A stretch of DNA of 64,000 nt from Paenibacillus sp. 1_12 (lineage in GTDB: Bacteria > Bacillota > Bacilli > Paenibacillales > NBRC-103111). The position numbers and the translations under genes are program-made. The stretch covers positions 62,001 to 126,000 of the forward strand of contig NZ_FOTE01000003.1 of the NCBI RefSeq assembly GCF_900114475.1, given 5' to 3'. Under the pieces are notes generated by a model. It saw only the letters and a program-made list of their open reading frames with translations, searched no databases and was not told the origin of the DNA. Shown here one piece after another: positions 16,815 through 25,390 of the stretch (positions within the stretch are counted from its first letter, which is position 1; each line of letters begins with the position of its first letter).

Positions 16815-16982
16815 TCAGTCAGGCACAACGAAGTAATTTTTCCCAAATAGCTCAACACTTGAATTTCCCTCTGTACATTCTTTTTGACGTTCGGCCAAGG
16901 AATGGATGAATTCATAAGCAGCGCGCTGATCATTTTCATTTAAGCCTTCCAACATACGAAATAGTTTTTCTTTATGGACCAT
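16815..16982 (-). CDS. Small protein (55 residues) under c-di-AMP riboswitch control
   Basis: ATG 16982 to TGA 16815. The ribosome site TAGGAGG lies 8 bases before the ATG, one of the best in the window. The product begins MVHKEKLFRMLEGLNENDQR and ends SSVELFGKNYFVVPD. It is predicted to be soluble with an amphipathic helical N-terminal half and a short beta-like tail. I recognise no family. It is the first and only gene after the ydaO-type riboswitch and its terminator; after its stop the minus strand has no further good frame before the opposing gene. It was missed by simple length cut-offs. It may be the whole target or the head of a lost operon. Confidence 0.65.
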   Translation of the reverse strand: MVHKEKLFRMLEGLNENDQRAAYEFIHSLAERQKECTEGNSSVELFGKNYFVVPD

Positions 16983-17011
16983 GGTAAAATCCTCCTATCG
17001 AGTATTTTGAA

Positions 17012-17042
17012 AAACAAAAAAACACAAGGCTAGACCTTGTGT
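17012..17042 (-). terminator. Riboswitch expression-platform terminator
   Basis: On the minus strand ACACAAGG-TCTAG-CCTTGTGT is followed by TTTTTTTGTTTT. It sits between the riboswitch and the 55-residue gene and 30 bases before that gene's ribosome site, so it is an attenuator, not the end of a gene. Confidence 0.9.
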
Positions 17043-17055
17043 CAAATGAACACAT

Positions 17056-17188
17056 CTATCCTCCTCACTTTCGCTTCCGAAGTTAGCTGACGGATTCGGA
17101 CTGTGAGAATTAGCCCTACAACATGCATCTGAATGCATATTGATTCACCCCAATTACTTGGTTCCCCCGGTTTTCTATACAGAAAACT
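17056..17188 (-). promoter_or_regulatory. ydaO/yuaA-type c-di-AMP riboswitch
   Basis: On the minus strand the conserved blocks appear in order: CCGGGGGAACCA (17159-17170), TTGGGGTGAATC, GTAGGGCTA, then CCGAATCCGTCAGCTAAC and TTCGGAAGCG followed by GTGAGGAGG. These match the ydaO aptamer nearly base for base. The class binds cyclic di-AMP and usually switches transcription off by favouring the downstream terminator, as placed here. Known targets are potassium and osmolyte transporters and cell-wall hydrolases. Confidence 0.95.
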
Positions 17189-17237
17189 CAGCGATTATTG
17201 TTAAATATGAAATTGTAATGTTAAAGTGCATGCTCTA

Positions 17238-17266
17238 ATTATAACCCCTATTTCCTAAAAGTGAAA
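17238..17266 (-). promoter_or_regulatory. Promoter of the c-di-AMP riboswitch transcript
   Basis: On the minus strand TTTCAC (17266-17261) and TATAAT (17243-17238) with a 17-base spacer. The start would be near 17230, which leaves about 40 bases before the aptamer. Confidence 0.6.
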
Positions 17267-17410
17267 CCCTAATCTTTTTTTCTACATAAATCGACTCACG
17301 GATATACTAATCGGGTGAAAATTGGTATGATGTATATATAGTAAGATTGGTATGGAAGGTAGCTCATCGAACAGCTGACTTTTTATGGGATAGAATAGGG
17401 GTATGGTCAA

Positions 17411-17695
17411 ATGTCTCGGATCTTGGCTCATCTATTTTTATTTTGCGATACGAATAAGGACAGCTCGAAGATGCTAAGAATCACCCGATATGGTTATGGT
17501 GAGGAAGTCAGCGAACATGCCTGTGATCTGATCAATTTTGAAATGTCGTCTTACGATAGTTTGAACATTATTGAAAATCAAGGAGAACGCGTATTGTCGT
17601 TCATGCTTGAAGGCTGTATTGCAAATTTTGAAGAGAAACACGTCCAATTGTATCACTCGAAAGAACTGTATCTGCTGTTTGAATTTATGGATTAG
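17411..17695 (+). CDS. Hypothetical protein
   Basis: 94 residues from ATG 17411, with GGGG about 10 bases upstream. No family is recognised. The N-terminal 12 residues are hydrophobic (ILAHLFLFC) but too short for a clear membrane helix. The body has alternating polar and hydrophobic residues, with LRITRYGYGEEV and NIIENQGERVLSF. It is followed after 10 bases by another small gene in the same direction and stands upstream of the large LQRTLGNRAV-motif protein, so these may belong to one accessory cassette. Confidence 0.5.
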   Translation: MSRILAHLFLFCDTNKDSSKMLRITRYGYGEEVSEHACDLINFEMSSYDSLNIIENQGERVLSFMLEGCIANFEEKHVQLYHSKELYLLFEFMD

Positions 17696-17705
17696 AAGTA
17701 AAAAA

Positions 17706-18044
17706 ATGGTTGTCAAGAAAAGGGGAACACCGAGAGTGCTGATCAAGTTGAATTTCACTATTAAAGGAAAAGTAGCCATCGAAAATTTTACCAACGATGA
17801 ATTGCTTGAAATTTTTGCGCGGTATATCAATACGTTAACCAAAAAATATGCGGTTGATGCTGTCGTACCCGTTGAAGGAAATCAGAGCATTGTTGCGGAT
17901 GGTGCTTTAAAAGTGACACTGGAAAATGTAAACTGTGACGTGGATACCTTCTTCAAAGAGTTGGGCAGAGATATTAAAATTCCTTTAAAGAAAAGACTCG
18001 AAGGCAAGCTGGATAACGTATTTAAAACAGAGGTTGTTAAATAA
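17706..18044 (+). CDS. Hypothetical protein
   Basis: 112 residues from ATG 17706. The segment VLIKLNFTIKGKVAIENFTN, then DELLEIFARYINTLTKKYAV, predicts a strand-helix arrangement, and the tail is basic and helical (LKKRLEGKLDNVFK). No domain is recognised. The ribosome site is weak. It lies 10 bases after the preceding small gene and is followed by a hairpin before the large effector-like gene. An in-frame ATG exists at 17571, but the extra codons overlap the upstream gene and look non-coding. Confidence 0.5.
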   Translation: MVVKKRGTPRVLIKLNFTIKGKVAIENFTNDELLEIFARYINTLTKKYAVDAVVPVEGNQSIVADGALKVTLENVNCDVDTFFKELGRDIKIPLKKRLEGKLDNVFKTEVVK

Positions 18045-18069
18045 TTGGTTTGTTTATGAAAATAGAAAT

Positions 18070-18107
18070 AACAGCATCTGTTGCTTGAGACAGATGCTGT
18101 TATAGTT
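18070..18107 (+). terminator. Hairpin, probable terminator
   Basis: AACAGCATCTGT (18070-18081) and ACAGATGCTGTT (18090-18101) form a perfect 12-bp stem with an 8-base loop, followed by ATAGTTT. The U tract is weak, so partial read-through into the large downstream gene is possible. Confidence 0.6.
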
Positions 18108-18146
18108 TACACGGAAGCAGACCGATGGAATGAGGGAGGGCTCGTT

Positions 18147-21029
18147 GTGAGTGAACGTATGCCTCATAATCGATCTAGTAGTAAGACAACTACCATACAT
18201 GCGAGCTCTCCCACCGCTGAGTCGGGGACTCTGAATGCAATGGATTCACAGCAGCTGACGCCTGCGCGTATTCTGCAGCTGCAAAGGACGCTTGGCAATC
18301 GCGCTGTTCAAGGTATGGTGCAAAGAATGCGTGACGGGGCTTCCGTCGTGCAGCGGGCAGGTGGGGGCGGCACAGCGGCCCCATCTAGTGGTGTTCCAGT
18401 CACACCTGCACCACCTGTATTAACGCCAGCAGAGCAGCGGAAGTCGGATTTGGAAGCAGAGCGAGATAGTGTGGCACCGACCTTGGCGGTTCAAGCTCTT
18501 GGGGAAGTCAGAGCGCAGGTCAAGCACGAAGCGACTGCTTATTTGAAAACGGATTCTAAGGCAAAGGGTATACGCGAGAGTGTCACGGAAAAGGCAATAG
18601 CAGGTGTAAAAAACAATATAGATGCGGATGCGACGGCATCGGCCAAGGAGAAAGAAGATGCCAAAAGGTTTGCGGCACAGCAGGCAGAAGCAAGTGGTGC
18701 CGTAGGTACGGCTTTAGCTGCTTATGCCGAGGAATTGGCTACGGCACAGGTTGTAGAAGATAACAAGACGGAGCTGGAGAAGAAAGCTCGTGAGGGCTAT
18801 GACCTTGTTGCGCCCAAGACCAAGGTTGCCCTGGATATTCAAAAGAGCAAGGCTGCTGACGAGGCAAAAAAGAAAACGAATACATATGCCAAAACATTAA
18901 TCAAGACCTATATCGGTACATCCAAATTGGAGATTGTGAGAAACGCAGAGCTGGACAACACGTTTATCAATGCCAAGGTCAATGTGGGTACAGCCGGCAG
19001 TGAAGAGATCCAAAAGAGGCACAGTCTGGACGGGGATCTGGCTCTAGCGGCAGATATGGAGAGAGTGTACACGGATGTGCTGGCAGCGCCGATGAAGAAA
19101 GCTGCTTTATTAAAACTGGGTGTGGGGCGCAGAGAATTCCGAAGATCTGCTGAGTTGAACGAATTCCGCCAAAAGCTCAAGGACAGCGCACGTGAACAGG
19201 CACGGGCAGATATAGATTCGGATGTAGGAACGAATGCGTTGACAGCGTCCAAGGGAGAAATGACGCAGCAATACTATGCGATGATAGCCAAAACCAAGGC
19301 TCATGCAAGCTCGAAGGTTTCAGTTGATGCGGTGATGGAGACAGAAGCCGATGCCATTGTGGAAAGGATTACTCCCAAAGTAACCACCACGGAAGATTTG
19401 CAGCACGCTGGTAAAACATCGGCGTACGATATAGCAAGAGATCATGCACAAGCAAAGGACAAAATTAAGGAAGCCTCAATTTCTGGGGCCAAGCTGAAGG
19501 CAACGGCGTTATTGAATGAAAATAAAAGTAAAGCGGTCAATGAAGCCAGAAAGCTGACTAAGGGCGATAAAACAGTTGCAGGGTCAACTCCCGATGCAGC
19601 CAAGACGACTGCAATTACTGCAGATGTCAAAACCAAAGTAACCGATCAGGAAATCGGAAAAAAAGCGATCAAGGAATCGGTTGAAGCTGATAATTTAAAT
19701 AGCGGATTTATGAAGCTTGGCAAGCTGATTGATCTTTCTACTCCAAATCCAGGCGATGCAAGCTCCTTCGAGATTGAATTAAAAATTCCTTTTGTATCTG
19801 CTCACGGCGGAGCCCAGGCTTACTTTTTATTCGGCTTCGGAGGCGAGGCTGAAAGGGAAAGTGACGAATTATCGGTAAACACCCAGATTACATTAGGTGC
19901 CGGCTTTCAAACCTTTGGATTTGATGCTAACTTCCGTTTAGGTCTGTTTCTCGAAGCAAAGGGTAAAGACACAACCAATGTAATGAATCTGCTTTCTTAC
20001 GGTCTGTACAGGCAGGTTCCTCAAAGCGCGGCCGAATACTTCTGGGGCCAAGGCGGTAAATCAGGGGAATCCACGCTAATTGAAGCCGAGAAATGGGCTA
20101 TGATGATAGAAGAGCAGGATATGAGTGAGAAAGGTTCTGTGGATGTAGGTTTACTAACGAAGCTGGCGATGGAAGCAAATGCGGGAGTTGCTGAATTTTC
20201 CGCTGAGCTGGCTTACAAGAGGCTAAGCCGTTACAACAAAGAAGTGATAGCAGAGAAGGGCAAAGATGCAACTGGCGTTAAGCTTCCCGCCAATTTGCGT
20301 GGAGCCAGTATCGGCAAGGGCGAGGTGCGTAATGTTGTTGATGCCGCAACCGAGGTTGAGATTAAATTCGGCAAGGACAGCGTTGCCTTTGGGCTTGAGG
20401 GCTCCATGGTTGTCATACATGACGGCACCAGATCCAGAATAAGAGAGTTGAGCCTTGAAGCTTCCGGCACTGTACCTTCCCAATTCGGGGAGGAGAGCGG
20501 TGATTTTACACGGATTGCATCCAAGATTGCTTCAGCCTGCGTAGGCAGCGGCAAGAACCTGATTGCCTTACTGAAAAAGATTAGTAGTCAGGAGGCGGAT
20601 AAAGGAACGCGTGCCGTTGGAACTGCTCTTGACGCCGGCAGCGATGCCTTGTTCATGGGTGATCATTTTGACGAGGTGGGAGCAAGCCTGGCAGAGAAAA
20701 TCCAGGGTGACGAGACTGTAAATGACACACTGCGAAGCTGGATCACAGGCGATGAAATGCGTTCAAGCGCTACTGAAACAGCAAATAAGATTGCTTTGTC
20801 CAACTCACTTAAGTTTGCCCTATCCTTTAATAAAGAATGGGATGCCGCAGGTGTCGGCGGCGATTGGGAAGTTGCTTTGGAGGCCAGTCAGGTGAAGTCG
20901 ATGGAAGTCGACGCCGAAATTGTCAAGGTCGCTATAGAAAAGTCCAAGCGTTTGGGTAAAATTGGACTCGCCAGTAAAGACGGCGTTAAAGGCGTTACGG
21001 CTGAGGCTCTGGGTCATGAAATAGCATGA
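18147..21029 (+). CDS. Large LQRTLGNRAV-motif protein, candidate contractile-injection-system-linked effector
   Basis: 960 residues from GTG 18147; GAGGGAGGG lies 6 bases upstream, which decides this start. Residues 37-60 carry LTPARILQLQRTLGNRAVQG. This motif heads many Gram-positive proteins associated with extracellular contractile injection systems, often before a DUF4157 peptidase domain; no HExxH is seen here. Residues about 95-540 are Ala/Lys/Glu-rich and strongly helical, as in rods or coiled coils. Residues about 555-640 change to Gly/Phe-rich strands (GGAQAYFLFGFGGEAE), and the C-terminus is mixed. No signal peptide is present. The next gene, 55 bases on, encodes a YbjN-domain protein, a plausible chaperone. 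No sheath, tube or baseplate genes are in the window. Function is inferred. Confidence 0.7.
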   Translation: MSERMPHNRSSSKTTTIHASSPTAESGTLNAMDSQQLTPARILQLQRTLGNRAVQGMVQRMRDGASVVQRAGGGGTAAPSSGVPVTPAPPVLTPAEQRKSDLEAERDSVAPTLAVQALGEVRAQVKHEATAYLKTDSKAKGIRESVTEKAIAGVKNNIDADATASAKEKEDAKRFAAQQAEASGAVGTALAAYAEELATAQVVEDNKTELEKKAREGYDLVAPKTKVALDIQKSKAADEAKKKTNTYAKTLIKTYIGTSKLEIVRNAELDNTFINAKVNVGTAGSEEIQKRHSLDGDLALAADMERVYTDVLAAPMKKAALLKLGVGRREFRRSAELNEFRQKLKDSAREQARADIDSDVGTNALTASKGEMTQQYYAMIAKTKAHASSKVSVDAVMETEADAIVERITPKVTTTEDLQHAGKTSAYDIARDHAQAKDKIKEASISGAKLKATALLNENKSKAVNEARKLTKGDKTVAGSTPDAAKTTAITADVKTKVTDQEIGKKAIKESVEADNLNSGFMKLGKLIDLSTPNPGDASSFEIELKIPFVSAHGGAQAYFLFGFGGEAERESDELSVNTQITLGAGFQTFGFDANFRLGLFLEAKGKDTTNVMNLLSYGLYRQVPQSAAEYFWGQGGKSGESTLIEAEKWAMMIEEQDMSEKGSVDVGLLTKLAMEANAGVAEFSAELAYKRLSRYNKEVIAEKGKDATGVKLPANLRGASIGKGEVRNVVDAATEVEIKFGKDSVAFGLEGSMVVIHDGTRSRIRELSLEASGTVPSQFGEESGDFTRIASKIASACVGSGKNLIALLKKISSQEADKGTRAVGTALDAGSDALFMGDHFDEVGASLAEKIQGDETVNDTLRSWITGDEMRSSATETANKIALSNSLKFALSFNKEWDAAGVGGDWEVALEASQVKSMEVDAEIVKVAIEKSKRLGKIGLASKDGVKGVTAEALGHEIA

Positions 21030-21084
21030 GGTAAGAGATCATAATCTCTCATATTAAGCGGTCGCGAGGCGGAGGAGGAAGCAG

Positions 21085-22017
21085 GTGGAGAACAATGAGA
21101 CAAATGCGGGCACAGTGTCAAGAGTGGAGTTGGATCACCCACTGGTATTCACTGCGATAACAGGTGACCCCATTCAGGTTCGAATAAAGGGATTGAAGCT
21201 GATTAGAGATAGTGAGCTGGTGACATGCTCAATGGTCTTTGAAGTTGACTGGCCTACTTATCAGTTCATACTTGCAGGCGAATGGTTTGGCATGCTTCCA
21301 GCAGCAAGAGAAGGTGCGTCAGGAGTGAGTCTGGACGAAGATCGACCTGTCGAGCTCAGCGCCTCCTTAAGACAAAGTTTCGTAAAAGCTGTATTGTCGA
21401 ATCAGGCTGATGTCGAGGAGGTTTTGCAGACGTTGCTCCAGACTGCAACCAGTGAAACGCTGCCGCTCAGAATGAGCGAAAGTTGGCTGATTGAAGAGGT
21501 GAAGCAGCAGGTGGAGCTCCCAGATGAGTTGGTTGGCGGTACGTTGAAGCAGGGTTACCGTACGCTGTGGGCAGAGCCAACTTCGGCAAAACCGGCTGCA
21601 GCACAAGCAAAGACTGCGTTGAATGAGATTGTGGAGGGCTACCTCAGCTCAATGGAATGGAGCTACGTACGTATTGACGATACGATTCTTCGTTTGTCCT
21701 TTCACGGAGAACAAGGACAATGGACCGTTCTGGTTCGAACGGATGAAGAGAAGCAGCTATGTATCGTGTATTCGATTTATCCGGAGCTGGTAGCAGAGCA
21801 GCATCGCCTGGGAATGGCGTTATTTCTCATAGAGGAAAACTATGATTTGCCTATTGGTAATTTCGAGATGGATGCGACTGATGGGGAATTACGTTACCGC
21901 ACGGGAATAGATGTTGAGCATGACCGATTGTCAATACCATTGTTTGGCCAGCTCTTCACAACGAATATCGCAATAATGGATACGTATTTTAAGCTAATTG
22001 CGGAAAAAATGGGCTGA
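21085..22017 (+). CDS. YbjN-domain protein, candidate chaperone of the upstream protein
   Basis: 310 residues from GTG 21085 with GGAGGAGG 6 bases upstream. The C-terminal half (about 175-310: VEGYLSSMEWSYVRIDDTIL, WTVLVRTDEEKQLCIVYSIY, HRLGMALFLIEENYDLPIGN, FEMDATDGELRYRTGIDV) is a YbjN domain, related in fold to type III secretion chaperones. The N-terminal half (VRIKGLKLIRDSELVTCSMV and following) is not recognised and could bind the partner. The 55-base gap and shared strand put it in one operon with the large motif protein. A terminator follows. Its chaperone role is inference from fold and context. Confidence 0.75.
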   Translation: MENNETNAGTVSRVELDHPLVFTAITGDPIQVRIKGLKLIRDSELVTCSMVFEVDWPTYQFILAGEWFGMLPAAREGASGVSLDEDRPVELSASLRQSFVKAVLSNQADVEEVLQTLLQTATSETLPLRMSESWLIEEVKQQVELPDELVGGTLKQGYRTLWAEPTSAKPAAAQAKTALNEIVEGYLSSMEWSYVRIDDTILRLSFHGEQGQWTVLVRTDEEKQLCIVYSIYPELVAEQHRLGMALFLIEENYDLPIGNFEMDATDGELRYRTGIDVEHDRLSIPLFGQLFTTNIAIMDTYFKLIAEKMG

Positions 22018-22062
22018 AAGGTCAAGCGGACAAATCTTATTAGTTGTAGCAGTACCTCCAGG

Positions 22063-22098
22063 AAGCCGTTACCGGATCATAAGGCTAACGGCTTTTTA
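22063..22098 (+). terminator. Rho-independent terminator
   Basis: AAGCCGTTA (22063-22071) pairs perfectly with TAACGGCTT (22086-22094), followed by TTT. It ends the effector-chaperone operon. Confidence 0.85.
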
Positions 22099-22273
22099 AG
22101 CTGTACAGCAAGATGAAACCATCGATTAGGAAGCAGCTTTATTTTATCTAGACCCATGCTCAAGCAGACTACGCAAATCATCATTTAATAAAAAATCAAC
22201 ACATGACTTGGTTATCGTTCGAAATAAAGGTAAAATAGAAGTATTCATAATGAAATTGATGGAGGAACGAAAG

Positions 22274-23677
22274 ATGAAGTATATTAGTACCAGAGGCAAT
22301 GTGGAAGCAAGAGGTTTTATAGAAACAGTTCTAATGGGACTTGCTGATGATGGCGGCTTAATGATCCCTGCGGAAATCCCTGTAATTTCTGCTGCGACCT
22401 TGAAAGAATGGGAAGCTTTAAGTTACCAGGAGCTGTTTTTGAAAATTTTCTCTTATTATACGAATGATGAAATTCCTTACGAGGATTTGAAGGATATGGT
22501 AGCTAAAAGCTACTCCAGCTTCCGTAGTCCCGAAGTTACACCAGTAAAAACGATTTCCGACAAACTCCATATCTTGGAGCTGTTCCACGGACCGACGTTT
22601 GCTTTCAAAGACGTTGCATTGCAATTTATGGGTGAGCTCTACTCTTATATTTCCAAGAAGCAAGGCGAGATCATTCATATTCTGGGAGCGACGTCGGGAG
22701 ATACAGGTGCGGCGGCTATCCAAGGGGTGCGCGGCAAAGAAGGCATACGTATTTGTGTACTGCATCCTCATCAAAAGGTAAGTAAGGTGCAGGAACTTCA
22801 AATGACAACTGTCAACGACGCGAATGTGTTGAATTTAGCGGTTAAGGGTAACTTTGACGATTGTCAGGGAGTCATCAAGGAGCTGTTTGGTGATCTGAAT
22901 TTTAAAGGCAAGCATCATTTGCGGGCGATCAATTCGATCAACTTTGTGCGTATCTTGGCGCAAACAGTTTATTATTTCTATGCATACCTGCAGGTTGCCA
23001 AACAGCAAAAGCTGGAAACAATCAATTTCAGCATTCCGTCAGGTAACTTTGGCAATGTATTCTCGGGTTATTTGGCCAAAAAAATGGGACTGCCGATCAA
23101 CAAGCTCATTATTGCCACAAATGAGAACAATATTTTGGAGCGGTTTATTAAAACAGGTGTATACAAAAGCGGTGATTTCCTGAGCACGCACAGCCCGTCC
23201 ATGGACATTCAGATCGCCAGCAACTTTGAACGGTACTTGTATTATTTATTGGATGAGAATTCAGAGCAAGTATCCGAGTATATGAAGAAGTTCCAACAAG
23301 AAGGGCAAATTGTAATCGATGAGGAAGACCTGAAAAAGGTACAAGCAGAGTTTGCTGCTCATGGCGTAAAAAACAGTGAATGCCTGGATATCATTGGAAA
23401 ATACAAGGCGGATCACAATTATTTGTTAGACCCGCATACGGCTTGCGGCATCGCCGCGTATGAGACATTTGGTGGCGATAACGAGGTGTGTGTATCATTC
23501 GCAACAGCACATCCTGCGAAATTTGATGAAGCTATTCGTCTGCTTGATATTAAGCAGGAGTTTCCATCTGAGATCGAACGGCTGCTTACCCTGCCTCAGT
23601 ATCAGACTATCGTAAACAATAGCAAGGAAGAGATTGTTGGACAGCTTGAAGCCTTCTACAGCCGTTCTGCAGATTAA
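22274..23677 (+). CDS. thrC: Threonine synthase
   Basis: 467 residues. A PLP enzyme that converts O-phosphohomoserine to threonine and phosphate. The N-terminus YISTRGN and the motif ELFHGPTFAFKDVALQ, with Lys112 as the PLP lysine, identify it, with GATSGDTGAAAIQG for phosphate binding and NSINFVRILAQ and SIPSGNFGN. It is of the long E. coli/yeast-like type rather than the 350-residue B. subtilis type. I place the start at ATG 22274, 8 bases after GGAGG; the in-frame codons from 22208 lack a ribosome site. It is not linked to hom or thrB here, and a terminator follows. Confidence 0.95.
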   Translation: MKYISTRGNVEARGFIETVLMGLADDGGLMIPAEIPVISAATLKEWEALSYQELFLKIFSYYTNDEIPYEDLKDMVAKSYSSFRSPEVTPVKTISDKLHILELFHGPTFAFKDVALQFMGELYSYISKKQGEIIHILGATSGDTGAAAIQGVRGKEGIRICVLHPHQKVSKVQELQMTTVNDANVLNLAVKGNFDDCQGVIKELFGDLNFKGKHHLRAINSINFVRILAQTVYYFYAYLQVAKQQKLETINFSIPSGNFGNVFSGYLAKKMGLPINKLIIATNENNILERFIKTGVYKSGDFLSTHSPSMDIQIASNFERYLYYLLDENSEQVSEYMKKFQQEGQIVIDEEDLKKVQAEFAAHGVKNSECLDIIGKYKADHNYLLDPHTACGIAAYETFGGDNEVCVSFATAHPAKFDEAIRLLDIKQEFPSEIERLLTLPQYQTIVNNSKEEIVGQLEAFYSRSAD

Positions 23678-23703
23678 ACAAGCTCATGCATCAGCTATAA
23701 ACC

Positions 23704-23754
23704 AGGCGAACGTTGGGATTCGGTGTAAGACCGTGTTCTGCGTTCGCCTTTTTC
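23704..23754 (+). terminator. Rho-independent terminator of thrC
   Basis: AGGCGAACG (23704-23712) pairs with CGTTCGCCT (23741-23749), followed by TTTTC. The 28-base loop contains a weaker inner stem. Confidence 0.8.
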
Positions 23755-23835
23755 ATAACCTGCCAGGCGTGACGAGGTAGCCGCAGGGTGAATACAAATA
23801 CAAACACAAACAGGCAGATAGATAGGAGAGCGGTT

Positions 23836-24501
23836 ATGAACACTGATAAAGCTATTGTCGTCTTCAGCGGCGGGCAGGACAGCACAACATGCTTGTTTTG
23901 GGCCAGGGAACGTTACAGTGAGGTAGAGGCAGTTACGTTCAATTATGGACAGCGCCATCAGTTGGAGCTGGAATGCGCAGCTGATATTGCCAAGGAGCTC
24001 GGGATTAGGCACCATGTTCTCGATATGAGCTTATTAAACCAACTGGCTCCCAACGCTTTAACAAGAGCTGATATTGAGATTAAAGAAGAAGAGGGCAAGC
24101 TGCCGACTACGTTTGTGGATGGCAGAAACCTGCTGTTTCTATCGTTTGCCGCAGTTCTGGTCAAGCAGCTGGGAGGGCGTCATATTGTAACGGGTGTGTG
24201 TGAAACCGATTTTAGCGGTTACCCGGACTGTCGGGATGTGTTTATTAAATCGCTGAATGTGACCTTGAATTTATCAATGGACTATCCCTTTGTTATTGAG
24301 ACACCTTTAATGTGGTTAAATAAAGCACAGACCTGGGCATTGGCTGATCAGCTCGGTGCATTTGAATTTGTCCGTGAAAAAACATTAACCTGTTACAATG
24401 GCATTATTGCTGATGGGTGCGGGGACTGTCCGGCATGCCGTTTAAGACAAAAGGGCTTGCAGGAATACATGAGCACTCGAAGTAAGAGTGAGTCCAGGTA
24501 A
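23836..24501 (+). CDS. queC: 7-cyano-7-deazaguanine synthase
   Basis: 221 residues. QueC converts 7-carboxy-7-deazaguanine to preQ0 with ATP and ammonia in queuosine biosynthesis. The ATP-pyrophosphatase loop FSGGQDSTT (10-18) and the C-terminal zinc cysteines in [20 protein letters not shown] are intact, and the middle [20 protein letters not shown] is typical. The start is ATG 23836 with AGGAGAG upstream. queD, queE and queF are not beside it, and I see no preQ1 riboswitch in the 80-base leader. Stand-alone queC is unusual because the four genes are often together in Bacilli. Confidence 0.95.
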   Translation: MNTDKAIVVFSGGQDSTTCLFWARERYSEVEAVTFNYGQRHQLELECAADIAKELGIRHHVLDMSLLNQLAPNALTRADIEIKEEEGKLPTTFVDGRNLLFLSFAAVLVKQLGGRHIVTGVCETDFSGYPDCRDVFIKSLNVTLNLSMDYPFVIETPLMWLNKAQTWALADQLGAFEFVREKTLTCYNGIIADGCGDCPACRLRQKGLQEYMSTRSKSESR

Positions 24502-24568
24502 AGGCTAACATTTTACGAGATATGCTTCAAAAAAATTGATCTTGACCAAACATGGAGGGATCTTCATT

Positions 24569-25345
24569 ATGAATGAGTTATTTCGTAAAAGAATTGGTTT
24601 TCCAGAGCACGAAAAACTTACATTTGAAGCCTTGGATAATCTCCTTGAAAAAACGGCAACAACGATTCCTTTTGAAAATTTAAGTATCCTTTCAAATCAA
24701 ATAAGAGCTATAACCAAAGAGAGTTTGATTGACAAAATTCTTGTAAAAAATGAAGGTGGCCTATGTTATCAATTAAACCCGCTGCTTTATTTATTCTTGG
24801 TTGAAAATGGGTTTAATGCAGCATTAGTTCGCGGTGTTGTATACAATGAAGCAACGAAGGACTGGTCTAAGACTGGGAGAACGCATGTCGTGATTCTTTT
24901 GCAATATGAGGATCAGACGCACCTGGTGGATACCCGATTTGGTGGAAATCTGCCATTAAAACCTGTGCCGCTAAACGGGGAAACGATCTCCTCTATAAAT
25001 GGAGAATTTCGAGTCAAAGCGCTAGAGAGCGATCATGGAGACCACATCTTTGAAATGAAGCTAAAATACAAAGATACGGATTGGAAAATAGGCTATGCTT
25101 TTAATACCAAAAGACCATTAAAAAGCTTATATGAATTGAATGAAGTTCAAGGCATCATCGTTGAGCACAATGAATCACGATTTAACAAAATTCGACTGAT
25201 TACCAAACTTAAATGCGATGGAAGTGTAACGTTAACCGATACTTCCTTCACGCAATGGATTGATGGAAAGATGACAAAGGAACAGATTGACAACGATACA
25301 TTCAAAGAACTAGCTAAACAGCATTTTGGACTTCAAGAACGATGA
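24569..25345 (+). CDS. nat: Arylamine N-acetyltransferase
   Basis: 258 residues. It transfers acetyl from acetyl-CoA to arylamines, hydrazines or related amines by a cysteine protease-like mechanism. The catalytic triad is visible: Cys66 in GGLCYQLN, His106 in GRTHVV and Asp121 in HLVDTRFGG. PFENLSI (34-40) is the usual N-terminal motif. The start is ATG 24569 with GGAGGG about 8 bases upstream. The gene is more AT-rich than queC and has its own spacing, so it is probably transcribed alone or with the YbaK gene. The substrate is unknown. Confidence 0.92.
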   Translation: MNELFRKRIGFPEHEKLTFEALDNLLEKTATTIPFENLSILSNQIRAITKESLIDKILVKNEGGLCYQLNPLLYLFLVENGFNAALVRGVVYNEATKDWSKTGRTHVVILLQYEDQTHLVDTRFGGNLPLKPVPLNGETISSINGEFRVKALESDHGDHIFEMKLKYKDTDWKIGYAFNTKRPLKSLYELNEVQGIIVEHNESRFNKIRLITKLKCDGSVTLTDTSFTQWIDGKMTKEQIDNDTFKELAKQHFGLQER

Positions 25346-25390
25346 GCCGAGCGGAACCATTACTTAAGAAAGGGCTGGATTAAAGCCATC

